Assembly: GCA_964036045.1 (NCBI GenBank)
Contig: OZ038378.1
Span: 23,487,935-23,551,934 of the forward strand
Source: Eutreptiella sp. 'Long Island Sound 2002'
Lineage: Eukaryota > Euglenozoa > Euglenophyceae > Eutreptiales > Eutreptiaceae
Direction: 5' to 3'
Length of the DNA: 64,000 nucleotides
Shown: one piece after another, positions 1-10,217 of the stretch
How positions within the stretch are numbered: position 1 is the first letter of the stretch
Layout: every line of letters begins with the position of its first letter
The notes under the pieces: generated by a model
What the model was told of the DNA's origin: nothing
What the model saw: only the letters and a program-made list of their open reading frames with translations
Databases searched by the model: none
Position numbers and translations under genes: made by a program

Positions 1-1170
1 GGGCCAGCAAACCAGGAGTACGGCGTAATGCCGGAAGTGGCGAGCCGAGTAGTTGCGGACCTGGGAGCTTCGGATCTGGCCCTGGATGCGTTCTCTTCAG
101 GAACCTCCGCCCATCTTCGGGTTTGTGAGAAGTACTGCAGCGCCGAGGACTCTGCGTGGAAGAAGCACTGGGGTCCGCATCAGGGTTTGATGTGGATCCA
201 TTGCCCCCGATGGGACATTCCAAGGGCGGTAGCGAAGATTCGCAAGGACCGCTCCAAGGCAGTGCTGGTTGTTCCTATGGGATGCACCGAGGAGGAAAGC
301 ACCCGACATTGGGTGGTCTCATTGACCAACATGACCTTAAACAAGGTCGTCCTACCGGCTGGAGAGAGTGTCTATCAGGACGCTAAGGGACGCTTTATGG
401 GTGGCGGCCAACGCCGTGGGAAAAAAAAGGACGCTAAGGGACAGCCCATGCCAACCCAGAGATGGCCAACGGAATTCCACTATGTGGATGGGGGCCTTGA
501 ACAGGCCGACACCACGGACTTCATGTGTGTCAACCGCATCGTAGCGGACCCATGGCGGCAATGCTTTGCGGTTTCCACTGTTGACATCCGAGAATCGGAA
601 GACCCCCTCACAGAAGAGGAGTTGGATCTGGTTCAGGGGTATATGGATCAGCCCTTTCACGACTGGGGAAGCCAGCGTGAGGGCAAGGGCCAGGACAAAG
701 CCTGGTGGGAAGTGGATTCCATCGTCTCCGGTTCCTATGATGGGAATACCTTCGTACAGAGGGTGCTGGACCACATGTCCAGCCAGGACGAGCCGATCGG
801 CGGCAACCCACCCACCTACGCCGACCTATTCCGAGGCAAGACCAGAGATGGCCCTTTGGGCCACCTTGGAAGACCACCTGGGCCGAAACCGAGTGGGGTC
901 GCTACCCCTCAAGTAAGCTCAGTGGTCCAGGTGCCCGGAAAAGCCAAGGCGGAGTCCGATGATTGCCCCAAGATCCAGGCATTGAGGGCCAGGCTGAAGC
1001 AGAAGTATGGTGATTCCTTCTTCAGCGGAAAACCTGTGTTTCCCCCACCAGTGCGTGGACCGTATGGCGAGGCCAAGATACGACTGAAGCAGGACCCCCG
1101 TGTGTATCGACACCGGGAGTTCGCCCTGCGGGGCGAGAGGAAGGAGGCCATGGAGAAGATCCTCCGTTAA
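1..1170 (+). pseudogene. Element 1 pol, N-terminal part: spacer domain up to the start of RT
   Basis: The frame is open from the left window edge; an ATG at 28 is probably not the true start, because similarity to element 2 begins upstream of it. The product matches the region between protease and RT of element 2: an EYG...P opening, a DSAW..HWG stretch, then a lysine-rich approach to RT (KIRLKQDPRVYRHREF). In element 3 the corresponding spacer carries NPPF, but here that site reads IHCP, so any methylase-like function is lost. The frame ends at TAA 1168-1170, where element 2 continues straight into RT, so this stop comes from a one-base shift. Confidence 0.75.
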
Positions 1171-3190
1171 TTCCCTCGAGGAAGGCTGGCTTGAGCCGTG
1201 CCACTCCAAGTGGGCCTCCCTGTGCTTCGTCGTCCCCAAGAAGGTGGCCGGTGAGTGGCGGCTCGTGGTCGACTACCGCGGCCTAAACGCCCAAACGCAG
1301 CATGACAGCTATACTCCGCCCCTCATTGAGGACATGCTGCAAAAACAACACCGGCGGAGGATCTTGACCGTGATTGATCTGAAACATGGTTATCATCAGA
1401 TGCCTCTCGCCGAGGAGTCCCGTGCCTGCACAGCCATGAGCACCCCACTTGGACCTCTCCAGTGGAAGGTGATGCGCATGGGCGTTACCAACGGCAATGC
1501 GGCTTTTCAGCGGATGCTGCAGAACCTGCTTGAGCCAGTGCGTGACTGTGCGGACCCCTTCGTGGACGACGTGATCATCGCGTCTGGGGACCCCAGTATG
1601 AGCTACGAGGAGCTCCTGGAGGCACATGAGAGGGACGTCACTCGAGTGTTGGACTTTCTGGTTCGGCACAAACTCACGGGCAGCAGTGACAAGGCCACCA
1701 TTGCGGTAAGCGAGGTGGTCTTCGCTGGCCACGTAGTTGGGAACGGGCAGCGGAAGCCCATACCTGGCAAGGTGGCTGCCATTGAGCACTGGGAAAAGCC
1801 CAAAACGGTCTCTGAGCTACGGGCGTACTTGGGGTTCTGCAACTATTACTCGGGGTATATCAAGATGTATCCCGAGTATGCAGCCCCCATGACGACCATG
1901 CTCAAGGGCAACCGAGAGGAGACCAAGAAGGGGTCCAAGAAGGCTCTGGTCTGGAATGATGAGTCCGACCGTGTCTTTGAGGGGATGAAGCAGGCGCTGC
2001 TATCCGCAGTGGGCCTGCACCTCGTGGATCCTGACCGAGGGTTCGTCCTGCGCAACGACGCTTCCAAATACGCCGTTGGCGCTGTGTTGGAACAGGTGCT
2101 TGACGATGGGAGGCACGTGCCCGTGGCCTTCTGGAGCCGAGTCCTGGCGGAAGGCCAGAGACGGACGTGGACGCCCCGAGAAAAGGAGGCGTATGCCATC
2201 GTCATGGATCTCAGGAAATGGGCTGGGTACATAGCCCTCCATCCTGTCACCGTCGGCACCGACCATCAGAGTCTGCAGTCGTGGCACAAGGAGCACGTGG
2301 ACACCCCCTCTGGTCCCGCCTCCCGACGAGCAAGAAGGCCTGAGACCTTGGCCAAGTTTGACCTCACCGTTGTGTATGCTCCTGGTAAGGACAACACCGT
2401 GGCGGACTGTCTCAGTAGGTGGGCCTATCCCGCCAGCAAGGGCTTGACAGACGTGTCTGCCCATGGCGATGAGGCTGAAACCGCTGAGGCCAAGAGGATC
2501 ATAGAAATGGAGCGCCTGATGGAGGAGGAGGGTGTTAAATGCTTCGTCGTCGTGGCTGCGGATGCCCCCCTCGGAACGAGGATGGGCAGAGCGGTCAGAG
2601 TACTCGCCCCTGATGGAGCTGAGTCCGACAAGCACCTCTTCCCTGATTCTTACCTCCAGGACGACTGGACCTATGACTACGCCAAGTCTGAGGCCTTTCA
2701 GGCCGAATATAGGGCTGTGACCAACCCTGATGACGGGCAGAAGTGGCCAAAGGGGCTGACTGAGGAAGATGGCAAGCTCTACCGGAACGGTAAGCTGCTG
2801 GTCCCAGAGTCCCGGGTGCTCGAGCTATGTGAAGCTTGGCACCACCACATGATGCACCCAGGGGTCAAGAAGCAAGCCCTGGACATGCAGCGCCGGTTCG
2901 AGATCGACCAGATCGGTCTCTACACCGCCATCAAGAAGGTAAGGAAGGGTTGCTCGGTCTGTCAGGCCTGCAATCCCGATAACCGGAACGTCAAGGGGGA
3001 AGCCCAATGGACTCCGGTTCCTGACCAGCCCATGGAGAGCGTGGCCATGGACGTCTTCTCCATGCCCGAAGTTCACATTGGCAAGGAGACCTTTGACTGT
3101 GTGGTCCTTTGTGTGAATCGCCACAGCGGCTACGTAGTAGCCGTTCCGGCACGCAAAAAGGGATTGTTGCCAAGGAAGTGGCAGTCATGA
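1100..3190 (+). pseudogene. Element 1 pol, middle part: RT, RNase H and integrase zinc finger
   Basis: Frame +2; real similarity starts near 1172 (NSLEEGWLEP). RT motifs are visible: VVDYRGLN, DLKHGYHQM, FQRML and the catalytic FVDD near 1560. RNase H follows with LRNDASKYAVGAVLEQ near 2045 and DHQSLQSWHKEH near 2262. The integrase HHCC finger has its two His in HHHMMHPG and its two Cys in CSVCQAC (about 2840-2970). The start of the integrase core (AMDVFSMPEV) precedes the end. The frame is lost near 3155-3170 after an A-run (gcaaaaaggg), and the integrase continues in frame +1. Confidence 0.85.
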
Positions 3191-3900
3191 TGATTCGTCA
3201 TTGGTTGACCGTCTTTGACATCCCCCGCACCATTTGCAGTGACCGAGGGCCCCAGTTTACTGGTGGCTGGTTCAAGGCCATGTGTTCCCTCATGGGAATA
3301 CGTCATGTGAAGAGCGTCGCCTATCTCAGCCGGTCTAACGGCCGGGCTGAAGTGGCTGGACGGCAGCTGTTCGAGAAGCTGCGCAAGAATCACATCACTT
3401 ATCCACGTCGGAACTGGGTTGAGGAGATGTGGCCCGCTCTGAAGGCCCATCATGACACCCCCACTCCGGGTGGTTTGTCCCCTCACCAGATTTTGTTCGG
3501 CAGGGACCCCCTTGGTCGGGGGCTTCCCTTGTCTGGTGATGGTATGGCCACGGACGCCAAGGAATTCTTTGCGCGGCAAGAGGCAACGGCGCGGGACATC
3601 CGCCAGCAGCTCGAGAAGGAGCATGCTGAGCGTCAGAAGTCTGCCCCGAGCTCCACAGCGCAGAAGTTCAGGGTGGGGGACCCGGTGTGGGTGATCAGAC
3701 CCCGCCCTATGGGCACCCACCGCACCAAAACCTGGCTCACACCCGGAGAGGTGGTCCGCAGGATTGGTGAGGACACCTACCGCATCAAGGTGGGTCACAG
3801 ACAGTTCCGGGAGCGCCACGAGAGTCAACTCCGTGTGCGGGAACCCGACCTCCGTGGCCAACATGTGTCCCTGGACTATGCCGCACATGAGGCTGATTAG
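3109..3900 (+). pseudogene. Element 1 integrase core
   Basis: Real similarity begins around 3160. The second catalytic Asp is in ICSDRGPQF and the catalytic Glu is in SNGRAEVAGRQ. GLSPHQILFGRD and the basic, DNA-binding C-terminal region follow. It aligns with element 2 integrase without large gaps. TAG at 3898-3900 stops it just before the chromodomain, where element 2 reads through with an acidic linker. Confidence 0.85.
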
Positions 3901-4161
3901 GACGACGACTATGCTGAGCAGGACGACTATACCGTCGAGAAGATCCTGGCCCAGCGTCCGAACGCCTCGGCACCCGGAGGCCTGGAGTTCAAGGTTCGTT
4001 GGGGAGGCTATGGGCCGTCTCACGACACCTGGGAACCCGTCTCCTCATTCCTGCCGCGGATTAATACCCCCTTCATGGACTACATCCGCAAGCACAAGAC
4101 CAAGATCCATGTCTCGGACTTGGCAGCACTCACCCAGGCGATTGCAGCCAGGGGCGCCTGA
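3901..4161 (+). pseudogene. Element 1 chromodomain, behind an in-frame TAG
   Basis: Same frame as the integrase, directly after TAG 3898-3900 and ending at TGA 4159-4161 (86 codons). An acidic start (DDDYAEQDDYTVEKIL) leads into a chromodomain-like fold with FKVRWGGYG and DTWEPVSSF, matching YKVRWKRF and DSWEPPSIL of element 2. In chromoviruses this domain directs integration toward modified histones. The interrupting TAG is probably a point mutation. Confidence 0.8.
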
Positions 4162-5639
4162 TCACCGCCCTGAGCTCTCCCCAGATGCATTTTGAGCGCT
4201 TGTTAGGTCGACAGATCGTCCCTCACTTGCTTACTCTCTTCCATCTTTCGGTGACCTGCCATCAGAGTGGCCATTTACCCCCCACCTGCTGAATCCAGGA
4301 GAGGATGGCCCCTCTCTTCCACTTCTATTCGTCACTCTTCACCTGCTGAATCCTTGGGAAACCAGGCAGGGCGACTGACCTTGACATTTCATGACCTCTT
4401 AGGGCCTTGAAGCCCGTACCACGTTGCGCAACGGATGCCGCTGTCATCGGCATTGCGATTTTTTTCGGTGTGTGGTCTGGTCCCATGGCACTTGCGGGAT
4501 CCAGACCAGTCTACGTGTGTCTGCAGACTATATATGGCCTGAACTCAGGCGTTTTCCTGTCCACCCTCCTGCATATGCCTTATCCTAACCGGGGCGTGGT
4601 TTGGCGCTCTGTCCAGAGTGTGTTTACACGCCTATTTACCTGTCTCTTGTTCACTTTTCTGTCCCCCAGGATATGTGCATTTGTATGTTAAGTTTGTCAG
4701 CCCATCACCGAAAAATGGACTGTTTTTCCCCCCCGAGGGAATGCGAATCGGAATACGAAAGCGCCTTGAGTCGCCATGTACATGCTCTAACATAAGGTCC
4801 AGCCTGGACAAGTACCCAAGTACAGATTCTTCTGTTTGAGTGTCTGTGATACTGTGTGCTCTAGTGGCTGTGATGTGCTGAGATCCTGATGGCGCCAGGC
4901 GGGAAGCCCAGTTGCCTGACTACACTCCCAGCGGTCCGCCACTGTCAGTCCCAGTGTGAGCCTACCGACTCGCAGACGCACTTGCAGTCGGGTGGCGACC
5001 TCCGGTGTCCTGACCTCGGTCAGTCTGCGTGGGAAACTGGTGGTTTGAGTAGTCAACGCCTCCGCCCAGACTGCATGGGGACTCCCCCATGCATGGCCTT
5101 CGTGGTAATGGGGCGAGGGAAAAGACGGCCTTGATGTCCGATCCCTTATGGAGGAGCTCGTTCGGCTTTAACACTCTGGACTCGTGTCGTGGATATGGAC
5201 ATGGTGCGCCCAAGGAAGGACCCGTGGGGACTCTCCCCCAGACTGCGGCCTTGGGAAGCCTGGGTTAGCCTGATGGATCTTTGTGGTCGCTTTCGACTTG
5301 TGGGACCACCTCGGTCGTCGTGTGATGCCTATGTTGGCCGTGTATGCCACTGCCACTGTGGTAGTGACCGTCGCAGCCGGCACCCGGTGCGCCTGGTATG
5401 GGTTAACGGGTCCTTTGGATGCCGAACAATCGCCGCCAGGACCCGGGACTTAATACTTGATACTATACTTGCAGTTACTAACAGCTACAGCACCGTACCT
5501 GTCTTACTGTGGGATTTGGGCAGCCTAACCTGCAAATCAGCCTGAAGTGAGGATGTGACACCCCCCCCCCTTCAGGGGATGGTCCTGGGTACCCGCTGCC
5601 ATGCTTGGGTGTTATCGAGCCCCCGCCACGGTTTGCTCT
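4162..5639 (+). other. Element 1 3' untranslated region
   Basis: About 1.5 kb without a convincing gene between the chromodomain and the purine tract. Visible are two copies of ACCTGCTGAATCC near 4283 and 4340, a TATA-like CTATATATGG near 4528, and a C11 run near 5561. Short ORFs here have no recognisable domain. Confidence 0.6.
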
Positions 5640-5650
5640 AAGAAGGGGGG
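5640..5650 (+). promoter_or_regulatory. Polypurine tract of element 1
   Basis: AAGAAGGGGGG lies immediately before TGAAGC at 5651. Element 2 has the same arrangement on the other strand (GAGAAGGGGG then TGAAGC). This is the expected plus-strand primer at the 5' edge of a 3' LTR. Confidence 0.7.
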
Positions 5651-8600
5651 TGAAGCGGTACCCAGAACCTATGGCCCATGGCCCGGAGGCCTGTGAGCCG
5701 TCACACCCGCTATGGCCCATGGCCCGGAAGCCTGTGAGCCGTCACACCCGTGCGGAAGCCGTTGACACCGGCTGTCAGCGGGATATCCCTGTTCTCTAAC
5801 CCGCGAAATCTGGAATCCGATTTCTAACCAATAAATCGATTTAGAATTACCATAATTTTATTGTCTTAGGCGATTTTCAGTCGGAAATCAATGAAATACC
5901 CGATTTCTACCGCGATTTCTAATTGTCGTGAAATCGCCGCCTGATGTCGCCTGTTCGCGCGCTTTCGTCGATTCTCCGTGGCGAGTTTTGTGAGGGATTT
6001 TTCTCGAGTACCTTTGAGGTTCTAAGAGAACTTAAGGGCTGAATCTAGAGGGTTTTTAATGTACTTTTATCTGGTGTGTTCACCAGAATTTTTCGCCGTT
6101 GCGTCTTCGAGAAAATCAACACGCAAGCTTTTCCGTCGATCGCTCGAACTCATGGTTCTCAAGGACCATGAGTTCGGACGGAACCCTACATTCCCCCCCT
6201 ATGCCTTTCATCCATGGCCCTTTCACGCGGGCATATCATTTTGTATAGGGAAGCGGGCAATGGCGATGTTTTAGGCAGCGTATGGGTCTCGCAAACCCAA
6301 GTCGTTTGCGTTCGCAAACGCTAACTTTGTGGCCCTGTGAGCATGAACGTTAATAACCGAACACAATGCTCACAAGACCAAAAGCCCTGGGCCATTTTCG
6401 TTTTTCGAGCCAACTCAACGATGGCTCCACGCAATTCAATGCGTACCAAAACTCTATTTTCGAAAGAGGGCAAGTTTTGGTCAAAAATTAGGCCAAAATG
6501 GCCAAACCCCTGAGGCTCGTACTCGAAGCCTATGGGCAGTTGAGCCTCGAACCAAGGCAATATGTAAAGTAGAGACCACAAAGGACATTGTGGATGGCTT
6601 GGTTGATTTTCACAACCTTGTCTTCTATTTTATATAATTTCGCCTTGTGAGCACGCGTGCCATACTGCCTCTTTGCACACGCGCTCATATGCAAGCACTA
6701 ACGACACGAGTGGGCGGAGACAATCTAACCATAGTGGGCATATTTGAAGGCACCTACTATGGGCCTACTCCAAAAGTGTTTGCTCATATTTTTGTTCCTC
6801 AATGACCCAAAGATATGTTCATGCCAATATCGCCGATATATGCACTTTTTCCCATAAATAGTGTGCTTCAAGGATTGAGGTGTTAAAAATGTTTCCATTA
6901 TGCTTTGAACCTCAACCCTTAGTGCAAAAGGGAAGCAAAGCTTCGGTTTGCATCCATGCAAAAGCCCGAGGCTCCTTTCTCTTGTGATACGGAGATACGA
7001 TATTTGGAGGGACCACTTTTGAGTGAATTTTGGCCGTTTTGCCCGGAATGGCCACAAACCCCATCTTCCCCTGATTTTGCCCCCGAGGTTGCGTGCGCCA
7101 CTTGACCAAGGGAAAGGCACTTCGGAGAGGGCACATAAACCCGCATTGAATGGGGTGTTTCCTCATGTGGCCTCTCCTCTTGAAGGGAGAGTTGTGAGTC
7201 ACCCAATTTTGGGTATGTTGCCATTCTCCCCCATTTGTGTGTCACTTTCCCTCCAATGGGGAAAATAGCTACAGGCGACCATGAGGGTTGGCAAGTGGCA
7301 TATATTGGGACCTAAGTCCCATATGTCTCTAGCATCTTTGGTTGAAAGGATCCTCGCCGTGGCCATGGAGATATGGAATCATGAGTGTGGGCCATTTTGG
7401 CCATATTTCGCTGTTTTTGCCATTGTATGCCATATTGGAATTACCATATCTCCATGGGGCACAGGATCTAGCCAGGAAGGAAGGGCGATTGTTGTAGCTT
7501 AGGACCAAGGGTTGAACGCCATTGAGTTCCGTATTTGCTCCTCCTGCTCATCCGGAGTTATTCAACTTTTGCTGCGATCCATGATCCCCCCGTTTGCACC
7601 GCATGCTGCTTTCTGCCCCATCCGCGTGTTCATCCCCTTGGTGAATAGTAAGCAGCCAGCGTGACAGCAAGCGATAACCCAGGGCATGAGACCATAGGGG
7701 ATATCAAGGGTCGTGAATCAAGGCTTGGTGCGACAAAATCGCCAAGGTTTCCTACCCTGGACGGTCGCCCCAGTCGGCCAATTTTGCCTTTTTTGCAATT
7801 ATGACCCCACTTGACGAACCCGTGGTGCCCTGATGCCGGGACCTCAGAGGGAACCAGGTTGGGTGAGGGCTCCAGAAAGTTCGTAGGCGAAGGGCATAGG
7901 GTCAGTTGCCTCGTCTCTATCTCTGGCGGGTCCGGACGAGGGGTCAATTTTGGAGATTTTTGAGCTAATATCAGTTTGGGCTGAAACAGCCCATTTTCAG
8001 CTACCAACTCCTAGGGGATAATGGCGGGGCCATATCTCTGGCTCAGAGTGGAGTTGGGACCTGCTGTTAAGGGAGCATAGGGAGCCACTGTCGGTTGGCC
8101 TTGGAGCTCCTTGGTTTCCAGGAACTCGCCTGTGGTTGGGCGGGACACCTCCCCTATTGGCAGGGTTTCAGGGTCCGGACTGAGCAGGGCATGGGTTGTG
8201 TTTGAGCCCCCGCCCCCACCAGCCACTGAGAGGGTCGGACCTGGGATTGAGATATGAGTTGGGACTGAGTGTCTATTGTCCTGTGATGCCCTTACCCCAG
8301 TCCAGTCTAAACCCCATGTGTACATATCCTGATGTGTTGCTGTACATACGTTTGTTCCCTTGTTTCAGAGTATGGGATCCTGAAATGCTTTGGCACATTA
8401 CACGAGCGTGATGACGCCCCTGTGAGCGCAGTGCTTTGCCTGCCTGCTCGCCTGTGCGTGTCCACCGCAGCGTCCCCTGGCCAGGCCCCCCACGGGAACG
8501 CGTCAATGGGATTGCCATGGTGCTGGGTGGTGTTGAACCTTTAAAACGGCAATGACGGGAGGTAGAAAAATGTGTCTTCAGAGTGTCCTCAACCTATCAC

Positions 8601-8741
8601 CGGTGGAAAGGGTAAAAAAATGTAGATTCTCAAACACCAATAAAAACCAAAATTACACCAAAATTGCGCTTGGCAAAAATACAATTCTTTTGGGTTTTGG
8701 GTACCTAACTTTGACATTTATGTCAAAACGGGCCCCTAGGG
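5651..8741 (+). repeat. 3' LTR of element 1 (right end not defined)
   Basis: Starts with TGAAGC, as the element 2 LTRs do, right after the purine tract. The body is AT-rich and non-coding, with blocks of the GAAATC / CGATTTC type near 5800-5950 that resemble the AT-rich part of the element 2 LTR. No second copy is in the window, so the right end is unknown; it must lie before 8742, where element 3 begins. The region 5950-8741 contains only short ORFs that I do not regard as genes. Confidence 0.5.
5669..5750 (+). repeat. 41-bp tandem duplication
   Basis: Two adjacent 41-bp copies (5669-5709, 5710-5750) beginning CTATGGCCCATGGCCCGG and differing at one base, within the start of the element 1 LTR. 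Confidence 0.9.
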
Positions 8742-9035
8742 AAGGAGCAAGTAGAGCAAGAACAGGATGTCGATCGAATCAATGAATAGTTTGAAATCCA
8801 GTGTAACACAGAAGGGCTGCAGATAGACAAAGCAGGTATAAACACAAAGATTCAATCACAAATGGATAATACAAAAGATTTCATATGAAAACTGGACTGA
8901 CTCTAGCCTCAAAGATAGCATCAAGCACTTCATGTGCACTCTTTTGGGAGAAATGGTGCTGGTTAGGAATATGGGGCATAGGTGTCAGGCCAGACACAGA
9001 AAGTGACTTGGCCAAGCAACTGAATTCAGAAACAG
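8742..9035 (-). repeat. Element 3 left (3') LTR, outer segment
   Basis: About 294 bp nearly identical to 61057-61300 plus 62491-62540. The LTR is interrupted at 9036 by the giant LINE and resumes at 34201. The base before it (8741) differs from the PBS-side base in the right copy, which fixes the LTR edge. Flanking TAGGG (8737-8741) would be the left half of a target duplication; the right half is outside the window. Confidence 0.75.
9020..9035 (+). repeat. Left 16-bp target-site duplication of the giant LINE
   Basis: CTGAATTCAGAAACAG, repeated exactly at 34185-34200. The uninterrupted paralogous site is at 62525-62540, followed there by TTAAAAGTAG exactly as at 34201. Confidence 0.95.
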
Positions 9036-10217
9036 CGCCACGGACGAGCAACATGGTATGAAGGGACAAACGGGGAGGAACAAAAAGACCAGCGAGGTAA
9101 AGCACAACACAAAAAAAAAAAAAAAAAAAAAAAACCAAGCATACACACGTGACTAGTGGGGTCCAAGTATGTTGCCACGCTACGCTACGTAACCGAGACG
9201 TGCCCACCGCCCACCCGCACGCCCGCTTATGTAGGAGGCGAAAGGGAGCGAAAGGGAACAAAAGGTATGCCGCCGCATGCAAACGAATAGTAGACAAGCC
9301 ACACACCGCCACCAAGAACGCAAGTATGTTACCATGTCGTGCCACGTCGCCAACCGCGGAGTTGCGTGGGTTAGAACACACAAATAGCCATGGAGGGGGA
9401 CACGGGGAGCAAACACACAAATAGCATAGCGCCGGCGAGTGCCGGGTCCCAACAAACACACGTGCACGCACCCATGTTCTCTTCCCCTCACAGGTCCCGA
9501 GGAGAAGCGTATGCTCGTGTCTGCGTCGTCCGGGCGTTAAAGTAGGGTTGTCTTAGACGCTTAGGCAAGTATTGCATCGTGCCGTCGTCACACATAAGCG
9601 AACGCCCGGCAAGGCGGGAGGACTAGGACACATTGAGGTAGTGGGGAAAGAAGCAGGTATGTTGCATGTCACGCCGCGCGTGCGGAACGGGCGACGAGAA
9701 AAGGTAGCGACCAAAGGGGGGTGGAGACAAGACGGGAGCAAGTGGGGCGATAAACCTACGCGCAAGCCGGTCGCACACGCATGTCGCATGACGTACCAGC
9801 CAGCTCGAGGTGCCGTGTCGCGACAAAACCGCCGCCGCCGCACGCTTGTTTACGCACCCTTCTCTCCCTACGCAGGTTCAAAAGAGGAAGCCCGGGCCGA
9901 CAAGGAAAAAGACAGAGACACGCAACAAAGCGGAGGCAGGGAAAAAGTGCATGCCAGGGAGAGGAGTAGAGGAAAGGGTAAAGAGCAACGAAGCCGCGAA
10001 AGGAACAAGGGGTAGCCAGCGAACGAGCAAGGGGCGCACACAGAGGAGGGGACACGGCGGGCACACGGCGAGCACAACACCGCACCGAGACACCGGAGAG
10101 GGGAGCACCGGAGGACCAAGGAAAGAGCAGCACCACGCACCACGACACGCACGGCACAGACACCACACACACCGCACACACCCAACGAACCCCGGCAACC
10201 CACCCGGCAGTGGGCGG
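9036..10217 (+). other. Giant LINE 5' leader with repeated splice-like modules
   Basis: A24 tract at 9111-9134. Quasi-repeats recur with CAAGTATGTT-type cores near 9156, 9320, 9565 and 9652 and an AGGTATGCC near 9261. Pyrimidine tract plus CAG occurs near 9480-9497 (TTCCCCTCACAG) and 9861-9877 (TCTCTCCCTACGCAG). The segment around 9470-9570 is homologous to 35565-35665. Open frames here run into the tandem array and are not convincing genes. Confidence 0.65.

Larger units (their letters stand above)
1..4161 (+). mobile_element. Element 1: 5'-truncated Ty3/gypsy chromovirus, coding part
   Basis: Plus-strand pol of a chromodomain-bearing Ty3/gypsy retrotransposon, cut by the left window edge. 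The order read in three frames is methyltransferase-like spacer, RT, RNase H, HHCC zinc finger, integrase core and chromodomain. It is collinear with element 2 (40054-45039, minus strand) but clearly diverged from it. Two frameshifts (near 1170 and 3160) and an in-frame TAG (3898-3900) make this copy defective. The internal region continues to a purine tract at 5640-5650 and a 3' LTR from 5651. Confidence 0.9.

Noticed and set aside
5950-8741. Short ORFs of 60-131 codons in AT-rich DNA
   Set aside because: No domain, no good start context, and the region lies within an LTR.
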